Part shown: positions 34,654 to 44,165 of the stretch, piece by piece
How positions within the stretch are numbered: the first letter of the stretch is position 1
Layout of the letters: the number at the start of each line of letters is the position of its first letter
Assembly (NCBI RefSeq): GCF_000799735.1
Contig: NZ_JUHH01000001.1
Coordinates: 186,001 to 250,000 of the forward strand
Origin: Methylotenera sp. G11
GTDB taxonomy: Bacteria > Pseudomonadota > Gammaproteobacteria > Burkholderiales > Methylophilaceae
Length of the DNA: 64,000 nt
Direction: 5' to 3'
Made by a program: the position numbers and the translations under genes
Notes under the pieces: model-generated
Told to the model about the DNA's origin: nothing
Databases searched by the model: none
The model's input: the letters and a program-made list of their open reading frames with translations, nothing else

Positions 34654-36405
34654 GTGAAAGCTGACCGTCCAAAGTTATATCTCAACCTGTACTGGCATAT
34701 GCACCAGCCTGATTATAGGGATCTGGTGACCAATGAGTATGTGCTGCCGTGGACCTATCTGCACGCCATCAAAGACTACAGCGATATGGTGTACCACCTT
34801 GAGGCGAATCCGCAGGCGCGCGTGAGTTTTAATTTCGTGCCGATCCTGTTGGAGCAGCTTGAAGATTACGCGCTGCAATTCAAAAATAACACGATACGCG
34901 ATCCGCTGCTGGCGTTATTGCAGAATGATGATTTGAATGCAATCAGTCACGAGCAGTGCTGCCTGATCGTGGATAGCTGCTTTAAGAGCCATCATGAACA
35001 GATGCTGAGCCCGTTCCCGCATTATCAGCGCCTGCTGCAGCTGTATCAGCTTGTAGAACCCATCATGAACGAGCAATTGGGCGGCTCACAGGATGAGTTC
35101 CATTATCTGTCTGCCCAATACAAAGCTGATCTGCTGGTGTGGTATCACTTGGCATGGTGCGGCGAGAGCCTGCGCCGCAACAACCCGGTAGTACTGAGGC
35201 TGATGGCGAAAGGCGTGCTGTTCACGTATGAAGAGCGTATCGAGCTGTTTGCAGTAATCACCGAAACCATTTCGGGCCTTATCCCGCGTTATAAGGCATT
35301 GATGGCACGCAAGCAGATCGAGATTTCGACCACGCCTTACTACCACCCGATACTGCCTTTGCTGCTTGATTTCAGGTCGGCACTGGATGCAATGCCGGAA
35401 GCCCCGTTGCCAAACAGCTTGGCCTATCAGGGCGGCCAGGCGCGTGCGGTTGCGCACCTGCTGTCCGCAAAGCAATCCCATGCACATCATTTCGGTGAGG
35501 TGCCGCGCGGTATGTGGCCGGCGGAAGGCGGCGTTTCGCATGCAGCGCTGTCATTGATGGCCGAGCATGGCGTGGAGTGGGCGGCAACCGGCCAGTCGGT
35601 TCTTTCAAACAGTCTGCTCAAGTCACATCTGAGCAATGCCCATAAGGATAACTACCTTTATCAGCCTTACCGGGTGACCAATGGCGTGAATGATATCCTG
35701 TGTTTTTTCAGGGATGACCAGCTTTCCGACAAGATTGGCTTTGAATACGCAAAGATACACTCGCGTGATGCCGTGAATGATTTCATCAGCACACTTGAAA
35801 ATATCCAGCAGAACAATACGACTGAGCAGCCCAGGATCGTGAGTGTGATTCTGGATGGTGAAAATGCATGGGAGTATTTCCCTTACAACGGCTATTACTT
35901 CCTGACCGAGCTGTATGCAGCGCTCACCAGCCATGCAGATATCAAAATGACGACATTCAGCGATATTGTTGACATGTATCAACATGCAAACGCCCCTGAT
36001 CAGGGATCATCGGCGCCTGTGCTGCCGCAGGTTGCTGCCGGCAGTTGGGTGTATGGCACTTTCAGCACCTGGATCGGCAGTAAAGACAAAAACCTGGCCT
36101 GGGACTTGCTGTGTGCCGCCAAAAAAACCTATGACAGCGTGGTGTCACAGCACACCTTGACGGCAGACCAGCTCAAGGCCTGTGAACGGCAGCTGGCGAT
36201 CTGTGAAGGCTCCGACTGGTTCTGGTGGTTTGGTGACTATAACTCGTCGGATAGTGTTGCAAGTTTTGACCAGCTTTACCGCCGTAATTTAATCAACCTG
36301 TACAAGCTGCTTGGCCAGCCGGTGCCGGAGATCCTGCACCAGAAGATCAGTGCAGGCGGCGGTAATTCCGAGAATGCCGGAACCATGAGGCGAGGGCAGT
36401 CATGA
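34654..36405 (+). CDS. Glycoside hydrolase family 57
   Basis: The 583-residue GH57 protein has the N-terminal metal/active-site strand LYWHMHQPDYRD and conserved TPYYHPILPLL. MWPAEGGVSHAAL carries the catalytic Glu region and SVILDGENAWEYF the predicted acid/base Asp. GH57 enzymes act on alpha-glucans as amylases, 4-alpha-glucanotransferases or branching enzymes. Since glgB and malQ are both present, an alpha-amylase or amylopullulanase-like role is more likely here; this is inference. Start is GTG 34654. No signal peptide, so cytoplasmic. Confidence 0.9.
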   Translation: MKADRPKLYLNLYWHMHQPDYRDLVTNEYVLPWTYLHAIKDYSDMVYHLEANPQARVSFNFVPILLEQLEDYALQFKNNTIRDPLLALLQNDDLNAISHEQCCLIVDSCFKSHHEQMLSPFPHYQRLLQLYQLVEPIMNEQLGGSQDEFHYLSAQYKADLLVWYHLAWCGESLRRNNPVVLRLMAKGVLFTYEERIELFAVITETISGLIPRYKALMARKQIEISTTPYYHPILPLLLDFRSALDAMPEAPLPNSLAYQGGQARAVAHLLSAKQSHAHHFGEVPRGMWPAEGGVSHAALSLMAEHGVEWAATGQSVLSNSLLKSHLSNAHKDNYLYQPYRVTNGVNDILCFFRDDQLSDKIGFEYAKIHSRDAVNDFISTLENIQQNNTTEQPRIVSVILDGENAWEYFPYNGYYFLTELYAALTSHADIKMTTFSDIVDMYQHANAPDQGSSAPVLPQVAAGSWVYGTFSTWIGSKDKNLAWDLLCAAKKTYDSVVSQHTLTADQLKACERQLAICEGSDWFWWFGDYNSSDSVASFDQLYRRNLINLYKLLGQPVPEILHQKISAGGGNSENAGTMRRGQS

Positions 36406-36522
36406 TGTAATACTGCTATTACAGCTGCTATGTCTGATTCTGACGTGCAATACACAGTGGAAGCTCATCACCTGACCGAGTTTTTGAATTGAAGTACGGA
36501 CCTTTAAGAATAAAAAATATCT

Positions 36523-38031
36523 ATGACATTGCAAGCGAATCCATTATCGAACAATCCACGCCACGCTGGTGTCCTGCTGCACATCAGTTCATTGCCCAGT
36601 GCTTATTACACCGGCGACCTGGGGGCAGAGGCTTACCGGTTTGTCGATTTCCTGCATGAGATCGGCGCCACTGTCTGGCAGACGCTGCCGATCAACATGA
36701 CGCATGCCGATAACTCGCCGTACCAATGCCTTTCAGCCCATGCGGGGAACCCCGACTTTATCAGCCTTGAAGCTTTGCAGGCACAGGGCCTGCTCACCAG
36801 GCAGGATTTAAGCGGCCTGATCACAGAAAAATCCGAATTGCTTGCCAAGGCATACTCAGCTTTTGCCGAGCGGTCCGATACCCAGGAGTTCACCGATTTC
36901 ATGAACTTCTGCGACAAGCAGGTTGATTGGCTGCATGATTTTGCCTTGTTCCTGGCCTTGCGTACAAAATTCAACCAGGCCGGCTGGCAGGCATGGCCGG
37001 AGGCGTATAAAAAACGCTATATCCCCACATTGAGAGAAGCAAGGGAGGAGCTGGCTCAGGAAATTGCGGTCATTAAATTCACGCAATTTGTATTTTTCAG
37101 GCAGTGGATGGCGCTTAAGCAATATGCAAACCAGAGGAACATTAAATTGTTCGGGGATATACCGATTTTTGTTGCCTACGACAGTGCCGATGTATGGTCG
37201 CACCCGTATCTGTTCAAGCTGGATGCAGAGCAGAATATGACGGTAGTGGCCGGCGTGCCGCCCGATTACTTCTCGGCTACAGGCCAGCGCTGGGGTAATC
37301 CGCACTATAACTGGCAAGCCATGGCCAAGAAGAAGTTTTCCTGGTGGGTAGGGCGCATGACCACGCAGGCCGAACTGTTTGATATCGTGCGTATTGATCA
37401 TTTCAGGGGATTGGAAGCCGCATGGGAAATCCCGGCCAATGAAGAAACGGCCATTAACGGGCAGTGGGTGGCTGCTCCGGGCGATGCTTTGCTTGGCGCA
37501 ATTAAAACCGCGCTGCCGAATCTTGACCTGGTGGCTGAAGATCTGGGTATTATCACCGCGGAAGTCGATGCCTTGAGGAAAAAATATCATCTGCCCGGCA
37601 TGAAAATCCTGCATTTCGCATTCAGCGGCGAGTCTGATAATCCTTACCTGCCGCATAACATCGAACCTGACAGCGTGGTTTATACCGGCACGCACGATAA
37701 CGATACGACCATAGGCTGGTATGACAGCCTGGATGAACGGCAGCTTGAGCATGTCCATGCGTATCTGCGCGAGAATGGAAAACAGGGTCAGAATCAAGGC
37801 CAGTGCCAGGACTTTAATATACTGGATACCCTGATTGAAATGGCGATGATGTCCGCGGCCAACCTCGCGATCATTCCCATGCAGGATATTCTGGCGCTGG
37901 ATGCAACGCACAGGATGAATACGCCCGGAACTGCGTCAGGTAACTGGCACTGGCGTTTTAACTGGCAGCAGCTCACGCAGCAGCAGAAAACATCATTTAA
38001 AAACCTGGTTGCACGCAGCGACCGGCACTGA
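36523..38031 (+). CDS. malQ: 4-alpha-glucanotransferase (amylomaltase)
   Basis: The 502-residue GH77 enzyme transfers glucan segments between maltodextrins. The nucleophile Asp is in VRIDHFRGLEAAWEIP, the Glu in DLVAEDLGIITAEV, and the third Asp in YTGTHDNDTTIGWY. N-terminal RHAGVLLHISSLPS and NSPYQCLSAHAGNP are typical. It is followed four bases later by the glucokinase gene, and the two together return short glucans to glucose 6-phosphate. Confidence 0.96.
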   Translation: MTLQANPLSNNPRHAGVLLHISSLPSAYYTGDLGAEAYRFVDFLHEIGATVWQTLPINMTHADNSPYQCLSAHAGNPDFISLEALQAQGLLTRQDLSGLITEKSELLAKAYSAFAERSDTQEFTDFMNFCDKQVDWLHDFALFLALRTKFNQAGWQAWPEAYKKRYIPTLREAREELAQEIAVIKFTQFVFFRQWMALKQYANQRNIKLFGDIPIFVAYDSADVWSHPYLFKLDAEQNMTVVAGVPPDYFSATGQRWGNPHYNWQAMAKKKFSWWVGRMTTQAELFDIVRIDHFRGLEAAWEIPANEETAINGQWVAAPGDALLGAIKTALPNLDLVAEDLGIITAEVDALRKKYHLPGMKILHFAFSGESDNPYLPHNIEPDSVVYTGTHDNDTTIGWYDSLDERQLEHVHAYLRENGKQGQNQGQCQDFNILDTLIEMAMMSAANLAIIPMQDILALDATHRMNTPGTASGNWHWRFNWQQLTQQQKTSFKNLVARSDRH

Positions 38032-38034
38032 ATC

Positions 38035-38988
38035 ATGGCTTTGTTGATAGGGATCGATGTCGGCGGCACAAACCTGCGTTTAGGCGTAGTAGAGTGTGGC
38101 GATGCAACTGGCGCCCCTCCGCAGCTGCTCGAGGAGATGCGGTTTCAGGCAGATTTTTCCGGATTCTGCAAATCTCATCAGCAAGCGCCTGAACAAGCCT
38201 GGCGAAAAATCCTGGGTACGATAGCGGACGCAATCGACACCGTGCGTGCGTCATATCCGGCCGTTGCCGCTGTCGGTATCGGTTTTCCCGGGTTTATCGA
38301 TCCGCACACACAGAAAATCTCCCTATCCCCGAACCTGCCGGGCTTGTCTGATGTGGATTTAAGCCAAGACCTCAGCGCATTGATCGCAATGCCTGTGATT
38401 ACCGAGAACGATGCGCTGGCTGCGGCATACGGTGAGCTTGCGGCTGCCGGGACTGTTGGCAGCCTGGTTTACCTGGGGCTTGGCACCGGAGTGGGCGGCG
38501 GCTTGATACTGAACCGGCAGCCTTTTGCCGGGCAGCACGGTGTAGCGATGGAAATCGGGCATTTGATCGTTGCGCCAGGTGGCCGTTTATGCGGCTGTGG
38601 GAATTATGGCTGCATGGAGCAGTATGCCTCAGCCAGTGGCGTTGCGATCACATATGAGGCATCTACCGGCAGCAGTTGCAGTGCGGCAGAAATCGCTGCC
38701 CGCGCCGAGTCCGGCGACCCGCGTGCGCAGGCTGCTTATACGCTGGCTGGCGAATCGCTGGCACAGGCGTTGGCGCATATCCTGAAAGTCATCGATGTCA
38801 CGGATGTGGTGATTGGCGGCGGCATGAGCGCCGGCTGGCAGTTGATGCGGCAGGCGTTTGAGCAAAGGCTGGATCAGGACTTGATTCCTGTACTGCGCGG
38901 CAAGGTCAATGTGCGTATTTCCGCTATGGGCGACCAGGCTGGCATCATCGGGGCGGCGCTGCTGGCACGGCAGAAAACCTGCGGCTGA
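38035..38988 (+). CDS. ROK-family glucokinase
   Basis: The 317-residue sugar kinase has the phosphate-binding loop IGIDVGGTNLRLGVVE, a second phosphate loop LGLGTGVGGGLILN, and the ROK zinc signature EIGHLIVAPGG and CGCGNYGCMEQYAS. ROK kinases of this clade phosphorylate glucose. Its place directly after malQ, which releases free glucose, supports glucokinase. No N-terminal helix-turn-helix is present, so it is an enzyme and not a NagC-type repressor. Confidence 0.92.
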   Translation: MALLIGIDVGGTNLRLGVVECGDATGAPPQLLEEMRFQADFSGFCKSHQQAPEQAWRKILGTIADAIDTVRASYPAVAAVGIGFPGFIDPHTQKISLSPNLPGLSDVDLSQDLSALIAMPVITENDALAAAYGELAAAGTVGSLVYLGLGTGVGGGLILNRQPFAGQHGVAMEIGHLIVAPGGRLCGCGNYGCMEQYASASGVAITYEASTGSSCSAAEIAARAESGDPRAQAAYTLAGESLAQALAHILKVIDVTDVVIGGGMSAGWQLMRQAFEQRLDQDLIPVLRGKVNVRISAMGDQAGIIGAALLARQKTCG

Positions 38989-39026
38989 AATACAGCGCCG
39001 CGTTCCAGCACTATCAATATCGGTGC

Positions 39027-39082
39027 TATAGGTTCAGCACTACAGGTTCAGCACTACAGGTTCAGCGCTACAGGTTCAGCTT
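39027..39082. repeat. Four 14-bp tandem repeats
   Basis: The unit TACAGGTTCAGCAC is repeated four times head to tail (39027, 39041, 39055, 39069), with small changes in the first, third and last copies. It lies in the convergent gap between glk and the GGDEF/EAL gene, outside any coding sequence. No function is evident; it may vary in copy number between strains. Confidence 0.85.
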
Positions 39083-39110
39083 CAATAGAGCCGCAGCCTG
39101 TATCAGCCTG

Positions 39111-42100
39111 TCATGCCGGGCCGATAGAAACGGCTGTCCTGACATAGGTTTCAAATTGTTCCGCAGGCATCGCTTTGCTGAAATAATAACCCTGCACTTC
39201 ATTACAACCTTGCAGACGCAGGAAAGCCAGCTGGCCTGCTGTTTCCACGCCTTCGGCAATGGTGCGTACCCCCAGGCTGGTCGCCATGTTGATGATGGCG
39301 GCTACAATGGCTTTGTCTTCAGCATCTTCCGTGATGTCGTGTACAAAAGAACGGTCGATTTTCAGCTTGTATACCTTAAAGCGTTTCAGGTAGCTTAATG
39401 ATGAGTAACCGGTGCCAAAGTCATCTATCGACATGCGTATGCCCAGGCTGTCCAGCTTGTCCATCATCGTGACCGCGGCTTCCGGGTTATCCATCGCGGC
39501 CGCTTCCGTCAGTTCCAGTTCCAGGTAATGGTGCGGCAGGTTTTCCTCATCAAGGATGGAGGTGACCAGTACCGGGAATTTGCTGTCACGGAACTGTATC
39601 GCCGAGATATTCACAGCAATCACTGGTATGGTCAGACCGGCATCGAGCCATGCTTTCATCTGCCTGGCTGCGTTACGCAGTACCCATTCACCGATTTTCG
39701 CAATCTGTCCAGTATTTTCGGCAACAGCAATGAATTCAGTGGGGGCTATCATGCCCAGGTCAGGATGCTGCCAGCGGATTAAAGCTTCTGCGCCGATGAT
39801 ATGGCCATCATCTACAGAAACCTGCGGCTGGTAATGCAGCGCCAGCTGGTTGCGTTCAATCGCAAAGCGCAAAGCGTTTGCCAGCTGCAGGTTGCGTTCA
39901 GTGTTGGACTGCATTTCCTGTGTAAAGAAGCGGAAGCCGTTGCGGCCAGCCTGCTTGGCCTTATACATCGCGTTGTCGGCATTTTTATAAAGCATTTCTA
40001 TGTCGTTGCCATCATCCGGGTAGATGGCGATGCCTATCGAGGCGGTGGTAATCAGTTCATGCTGGTCGACGACGAAAGGGCCGGAAATGATTTCCAGCAA
40101 TCTATCAGCAAGATTGGCGGCATTATTTGCCGATGCCGTAGGTAGGACGATCACGAATTCATCACCGCCTGAGCGTGACACGGTGTCTTCGTCGCGCAGT
40201 ACGGATTTGATGCGTTTTGCCAGTTCTATCAGCATCTGGTCGCCTATGCTATGACCCAGGGTATCATTGATGTATTTGAAATGATCCAGATCTACGAGCA
40301 TGATCGCAAGGTTATTGCTGCTGTGCTGCGCCAGGCTGAGTGCATACCGGAAATGATCCTGCAGCAGGGTGCGGTTAGGCAAGCCGGTAAGCTGGTCGAA
40401 ATGCGCAAGAAACTGGATGCGTTCACCAGCCTGTAATTTCTCGGTAATATCGTCTTTGATGGCAAGGTAGTTCGAGATATTGCCTTCATCGTCACGAATC
40501 GGGGAAATCATGACATATTCAACATATTCAGTGCCGTCTTTGCGGCGGTTGATGAGCTCGCCTTTCCAGATTTCGCCGCGGGTGATGGTTGCCCACATAT
40601 CGGCGTAGGTTTGTTTCGAGGTCTTGCCGGATTGAAGGATGCGCGGGTTCTGGCCGATGACTTCGCTTTCGCTATAGCCTGATGACTTGAGCAAAGCCGA
40701 GTTCGCGAACACAATTCTGGCATCCAGGTCGGTAATGACGATGGAGTTCGGGCTTTGTTCTACGGCTAGTGATAATTTACGCAAATCGTCCTGCATCTTG
40801 TTTTTTTGCAGCGCATCTTCAAAACGGTTGATGGCAGAACTGATGTCCGATGCCATCTCCGACAGCAGTTTCTGCACATCTTTTTCGAATGCATTGAGTT
40901 CGGTAGAGTAAAAAGTAATGGCGCCAATGACTTTTTCTTTTTGATGAAGCGGCAAAGAGGCTGATGCATTCCAGCCGAATTTCCTGCCACGCTCATGCCA
41001 CGGCGCTGTCATCGGGCTGTGTGTAAAGTCCTGGCACCAGACCGGCCGGTTTTCACGTATGGAGATGCCGGTAGGGCCCTGGCCTGAAGGGTGGTCGGCA
41101 AGCGTCGATATCTCAATGCCGTTCAGGTATTCGGTATATTGCCCATAGGCTGCAACCGGGTTCACGAGATGTGTGGTTTCATCGTGAATGCCTATCCAGC
41201 ACATGCTCATGCCGCCATGCGCCACCGCATCACGGCAGATGGTGTCAAACAGTTCCGTCGTGTCTTTGCTGCGCACAATGGCTTCGTTGCAATAGCTGAG
41301 CGCAGCATAGAAACGTGTGAGCCTGTCGTTATCGGCGCGTGCTTTGGAAAGTCGCCGCTGTGTTTCCGAAAGCCAGCCCATGACACTGTTTTCCATGCCT
41401 TTGCTGACCGGGATCGCATCTTCGAAGTCGCCGCTGCCTATCCTGGCGATCTGTGACTGCACATCGTAAAGCGGGGCGCCCAGCGTTGCGCGCATGGATT
41501 GGTATGTCCTCCATAAAAAAAAGATCAGCATGAGCCCAGCCAGGATAAGCGTATAACGGCTATAGAGGGCGAGCTTTAACTCGGAGCCCACCAGGTCGGA
41601 TGTACGTTTCTCCATCATGCGGTAGCCATCGGCGATGAGTTTCATGATCTCGGCTTTTGCCTGATTGTAAGCATCGTCATGCAGCAGTTGCAGCGCCGCG
41701 GTATGATGTTCATCGTCGGCATGTTTCGAGGCCTCAAACAGCTTCATCGCCGCGAACTCGGTACTGGTGAGCTGGTCAGATTTCTTTTTGGCTTCGGATA
41801 GCTTGGCAAGCTCTTTTTCACTGAATCCCGCTTTGCTTATCAGTTCCATCAGCGGATGTGTCTCGCCGGGAACAGAGCCTGATGGCCGGTTATCCTGATG
41901 GCTGAAATCCCAATAGGCAATGTCATATTCATGGCGGCGCGGGAGCTTGCCGTCACGGATGGCAATGATTTCAGCATGGTACTGTTTGTAAAAGGGATTG
42001 CCGCTGGCGACATAAGCGCGTGCGGTGCGGGTAAGGTCATCCGAAGACTGACGCAGTTCGTTTGCCAGCAGGAAGGATTGATGACGTAACTCATTCGCGG

Positions 42101-42221
42101 AATCGATCCGTTTTTCCGCCAGTACATAAACCGTGAATAAAATACTGTAAATCACCAGGCAAATCGATGCCAGGAGCAGGTTGAGCATAAATGAGCTGGA
42201 GTTGTTGTTGCGCGCGGTCAT
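39111..42221 (-). CDS. Membrane GAF-PAS-GGDEF-EAL c-di-GMP protein
   Basis: The protein has about 1036 residues. TM helix 1 (about 12-35) and TM helix 2 (about 217-237) flank a helical periplasmic sensor. A HAMP-like linker follows, then GAF (about 300-460), PAS (about 475-595), GGDEF (about 610-770) and EAL (about 785-1030). Both enzymatic halves look intact: SRSGGDEF with I-site RDED five residues before it, and EAL with EALIRW, DDFGTGYSS, LKIDRSFV and EGVE. It could thus make or degrade c-di-GMP. Start 42221 or 42275; neither has a good ribosome site. Confidence 0.92.
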   Translation of the reverse strand: MTARNNNSSSFMLNLLLASICLVIYSILFTVYVLAEKRIDSANELRHQSFLLANELRQSSDDLTRTARAYVASGNPFYKQYHAEIIAIRDGKLPRRHEYDIAYWDFSHQDNRPSGSVPGETHPLMELISKAGFSEKELAKLSEAKKKSDQLTSTEFAAMKLFEASKHADDEHHTAALQLLHDDAYNQAKAEIMKLIADGYRMMEKRTSDLVGSELKLALYSRYTLILAGLMLIFFLWRTYQSMRATLGAPLYDVQSQIARIGSGDFEDAIPVSKGMENSVMGWLSETQRRLSKARADNDRLTRFYAALSYCNEAIVRSKDTTELFDTICRDAVAHGGMSMCWIGIHDETTHLVNPVAAYGQYTEYLNGIEISTLADHPSGQGPTGISIRENRPVWCQDFTHSPMTAPWHERGRKFGWNASASLPLHQKEKVIGAITFYSTELNAFEKDVQKLLSEMASDISSAINRFEDALQKNKMQDDLRKLSLAVEQSPNSIVITDLDARIVFANSALLKSSGYSESEVIGQNPRILQSGKTSKQTYADMWATITRGEIWKGELINRRKDGTEYVEYVMISPIRDDEGNISNYLAIKDDITEKLQAGERIQFLAHFDQLTGLPNRTLLQDHFRYALSLAQHSSNNLAIMLVDLDHFKYINDTLGHSIGDQMLIELAKRIKSVLRDEDTVSRSGGDEFVIVLPTASANNAANLADRLLEIISGPFVVDQHELITTASIGIAIYPDDGNDIEMLYKNADNAMYKAKQAGRNGFRFFTQEMQSNTERNLQLANALRFAIERNQLALHYQPQVSVDDGHIIGAEALIRWQHPDLGMIAPTEFIAVAENTGQIAKIGEWVLRNAARQMKAWLDAGLTIPVIAVNISAIQFRDSKFPVLVTSILDEENLPHHYLELELTEAAAMDNPEAAVTMMDKLDSLGIRMSIDDFGTGYSSLSYLKRFKVYKLKIDRSFVHDITEDAEDKAIVAAIINMATSLGVRTIAEGVETAGQLAFLRLQGCNEVQGYYFSKAMPAEQFETYVRTAVSIGPA

Positions 42222-42625
42222 GAGTGAGGATTGTAGATGAATTTGATTGCTTGTACATTCATATCTGCACGGCATGTTTTATGTTTTGGACAGGCATCGG
42301 ATGCAGCATCTGTTTTGACTAGGTTTAGCGTTATCGGTATGGGCGGCATGATACCTCTTTTGCGGCAGTTGAATTTGCTGCAAATCAAGTCTTGAAGAAA
42401 TCATCATGCCATAATGAATTAAATGGCTTGCATCCAGTCTATCGACAAGCGCACGGTGATAACAAAAATAAATAATAGTGGATGACGAAAAATAATAGTG
42501 AAACTTTAATCGGCTACAATCGTTGCAGTGATAGCTGCGATGCAAATTTCAATGAGAAGGTCATGCATGCTGGATCGAACTTTTAAGAATATTTTTAATG
42601 ATGCGCATAAATAATGTACGGGAGT
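42222..42625. other. Non-coding gap before the efflux operon
   Basis: No gene is recognised between the c-di-GMP gene and the tandem repeat. ATAATAGTG occurs at about 42472 and again at about 42491, and TACAAT near 42524 could be a -10 element for the efflux operon. The only Shine-Dalgarno-like sequence is GGAG at 42621-42624, which stands before the tandem repeats and is thus far from the tolC start codon. Confidence 0.35.
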
Positions 42626-42690
42626 GATACCCAGAAATGATACCCAGAAATGATACCCAGAAATGATACCCAGAAATGATACCTAGATAT
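42626..42690 (+). repeat. Five 13-bp tandem repeats running into the tolC start codon
   Basis: GATACCCAGAAAT is repeated four times exactly (42626, 42639, 42652, 42665), followed by a fifth altered copy GATACCTAGATAT (42678-42690) whose last two bases are the first two of ATG 42689. Each unit creates an ATG with the next one, giving four short out-of-phase or terminated frames (for example 42637-42666). The only GGAG lies ahead of the array. A change of unit number would shift both spacing and phase. Confidence 0.92.
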
Positions 42691-44155
42691 GTTGCGTAGA
42701 CCTATTATTACTGCACTGGTGCTGACATCCGCCCTGGTGGCAGTTCCACAGGCCATGGCCGCAGGCTCGATCTGGTATGGGGATGCGGATCCTTTATCTA
42801 CCGCACTGGAATTGCCGCCTGCTGTGTATGGCGCAGGATTCAAACCTGAAATGGCAGGACAGACCTGCACCGGCCTGGATGTCAGCCGGGCGCTGACTCT
42901 GGCCGATGTTACGGAAGCGGCTTTATGCAACAACCCGCAGACGCGGGAATCCTATGCAAATGCCAAGGTGCAGGCGGCGCAGCTGGGCATTGCCAAGTCA
43001 GCCTTTCTGCCGACCGTGACTGACAGTATCAGCGCGAATCAGAACTTCGTGAGACCTGAATCAGCCAGCAGGGGGCGTGAGTTCAATAATCTGAGCAACA
43101 GCCTTGCCGTTTCTTACCTGCTTTATGACTTTGGCAACCGTGATGCTGCGCTGGAAAACGCGCGCCAGTTGCTGAATGCAGTCAGCGCGACCCAGAGCGC
43201 CATTGTCCAGAATATATTGCTGTCGACCGTAAAAGCCTACTATCAGGTGCAGACGGACATTGCCTTGCTGGACGCCACCCGGGAATCGGAGCGCTTTAAC
43301 CTGGAAAGCTTCAAGGCGGCAGAGGCTAAATATAAAGCCGGTGTATCCACGCCGGCTGATAAGCTGCAGGCAGAAACCGCTTATGCCCAGGCTGTGCTGA
43401 ACAGGATCAGTGCCGAAGGCACCCTTAAAACCGATTACGGTATCCTGGCCAATGTCATGGGCTTGCATGCCAATACGCCGCTCAAGCTGGCGCCTGGCGT
43501 GAATTCGCCGGTCAATACAGCGGAAATAGAGCGTGATATCAACCAGCTTATCGAATATGCACGTGTGCGCCGTCCGGACCTGATGGCGAGCGAGGCGCAG
43601 GTCAGTGCGGCAAAAGCCAGTATCGAAGCAAGCCGTGCGGCGGCCAAGCCAACTGTTTCTGTCGGGGTATCCAACAGTTTTCAGGATGGCAGCAGCCTGT
43701 CTTCCAGCAGCACATCCACACTGGGGCTGACGGTGACAGTGCCGATCTTTGCCGGTTACGGGCCAACGTATAGAATACGTGCGGCAGAAGCAACGGCAGA
43801 GGCCAGGGAAGCGCAGCGCGAGCAGCTGAAACTGCAGATATCGCTGGATGTATGGACTGCGTTCCAGAACCTGCGGACTGCACATGAAACGATCAGATCG
43901 GCCGAGGCACTGGTCAGCAGCGCAAAAGAATCAGCCCGTGTGGCGCTCGGGCGTTACAAGGCTGGTGTCGGCAATATCATCGATACACTGAATGCGCAGA
44001 GTGCGCTGGCAAGTGCGGATCAGCAGAAAATCAAGGCCGATCTCGGCCGGAATATCGCCCGTGCCGCATTGGCACAGGCGATCGGCTCGCTTGACAGTGT
44101 GATGATCCAGTCCTTGCCGGGTGGCGGTAAGGCACTTACAGAAGAGGCTCCTTAA
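42689..44155 (+). CDS. TolC-family outer membrane channel
   Basis: This 488-residue outer membrane efflux protein has a Sec signal at residues 1-25 (MLRRPIITALVLTSALVAV to AMA), which fixes the start at 42689. Two OEP repeats follow (about 70-265 and 285-470) with the TolC-like ALTLADVTEAALCNNPQTR, long helices rich in Ala/Gln/Glu, and the second-half NIIDTLNAQSALASADQ. It is 10 bp before the adaptor gene. The channel would complete the MacAB-like tripartite pump. Translation start region is an unusual tandem repeat. Confidence 0.92.
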   Translation: MLRRPIITALVLTSALVAVPQAMAAGSIWYGDADPLSTALELPPAVYGAGFKPEMAGQTCTGLDVSRALTLADVTEAALCNNPQTRESYANAKVQAAQLGIAKSAFLPTVTDSISANQNFVRPESASRGREFNNLSNSLAVSYLLYDFGNRDAALENARQLLNAVSATQSAIVQNILLSTVKAYYQVQTDIALLDATRESERFNLESFKAAEAKYKAGVSTPADKLQAETAYAQAVLNRISAEGTLKTDYGILANVMGLHANTPLKLAPGVNSPVNTAEIERDINQLIEYARVRRPDLMASEAQVSAAKASIEASRAAAKPTVSVGVSNSFQDGSSLSSSSTSTLGLTVTVPIFAGYGPTYRIRAAEATAEAREAQREQLKLQISLDVWTAFQNLRTAHETIRSAEALVSSAKESARVALGRYKAGVGNIIDTLNAQSALASADQQKIKADLGRNIARAALAQAIGSLDSVMIQSLPGGGKALTEEAP

Positions 44156-44165
44156 AAGTACATCC

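Noticed and set aside
36856-37911. 351-residue open frame on the minus strand opposite malQ
   Set aside because: It lies fully antisense to a clear malQ with all GH77 motifs. The translation shows no family motif and has the composition of a codon shadow.
39027-39082. Possible CRISPR array
   Set aside because: Units are only 14 bp and contiguous with no spacers; likewise the 13-bp array at 42626-42690.
43061-43885. 274-residue minus-strand frame within the TolC-like gene
   Set aside because: Antisense shadow of a well supported OEP gene; no motifs, no ribosome site.
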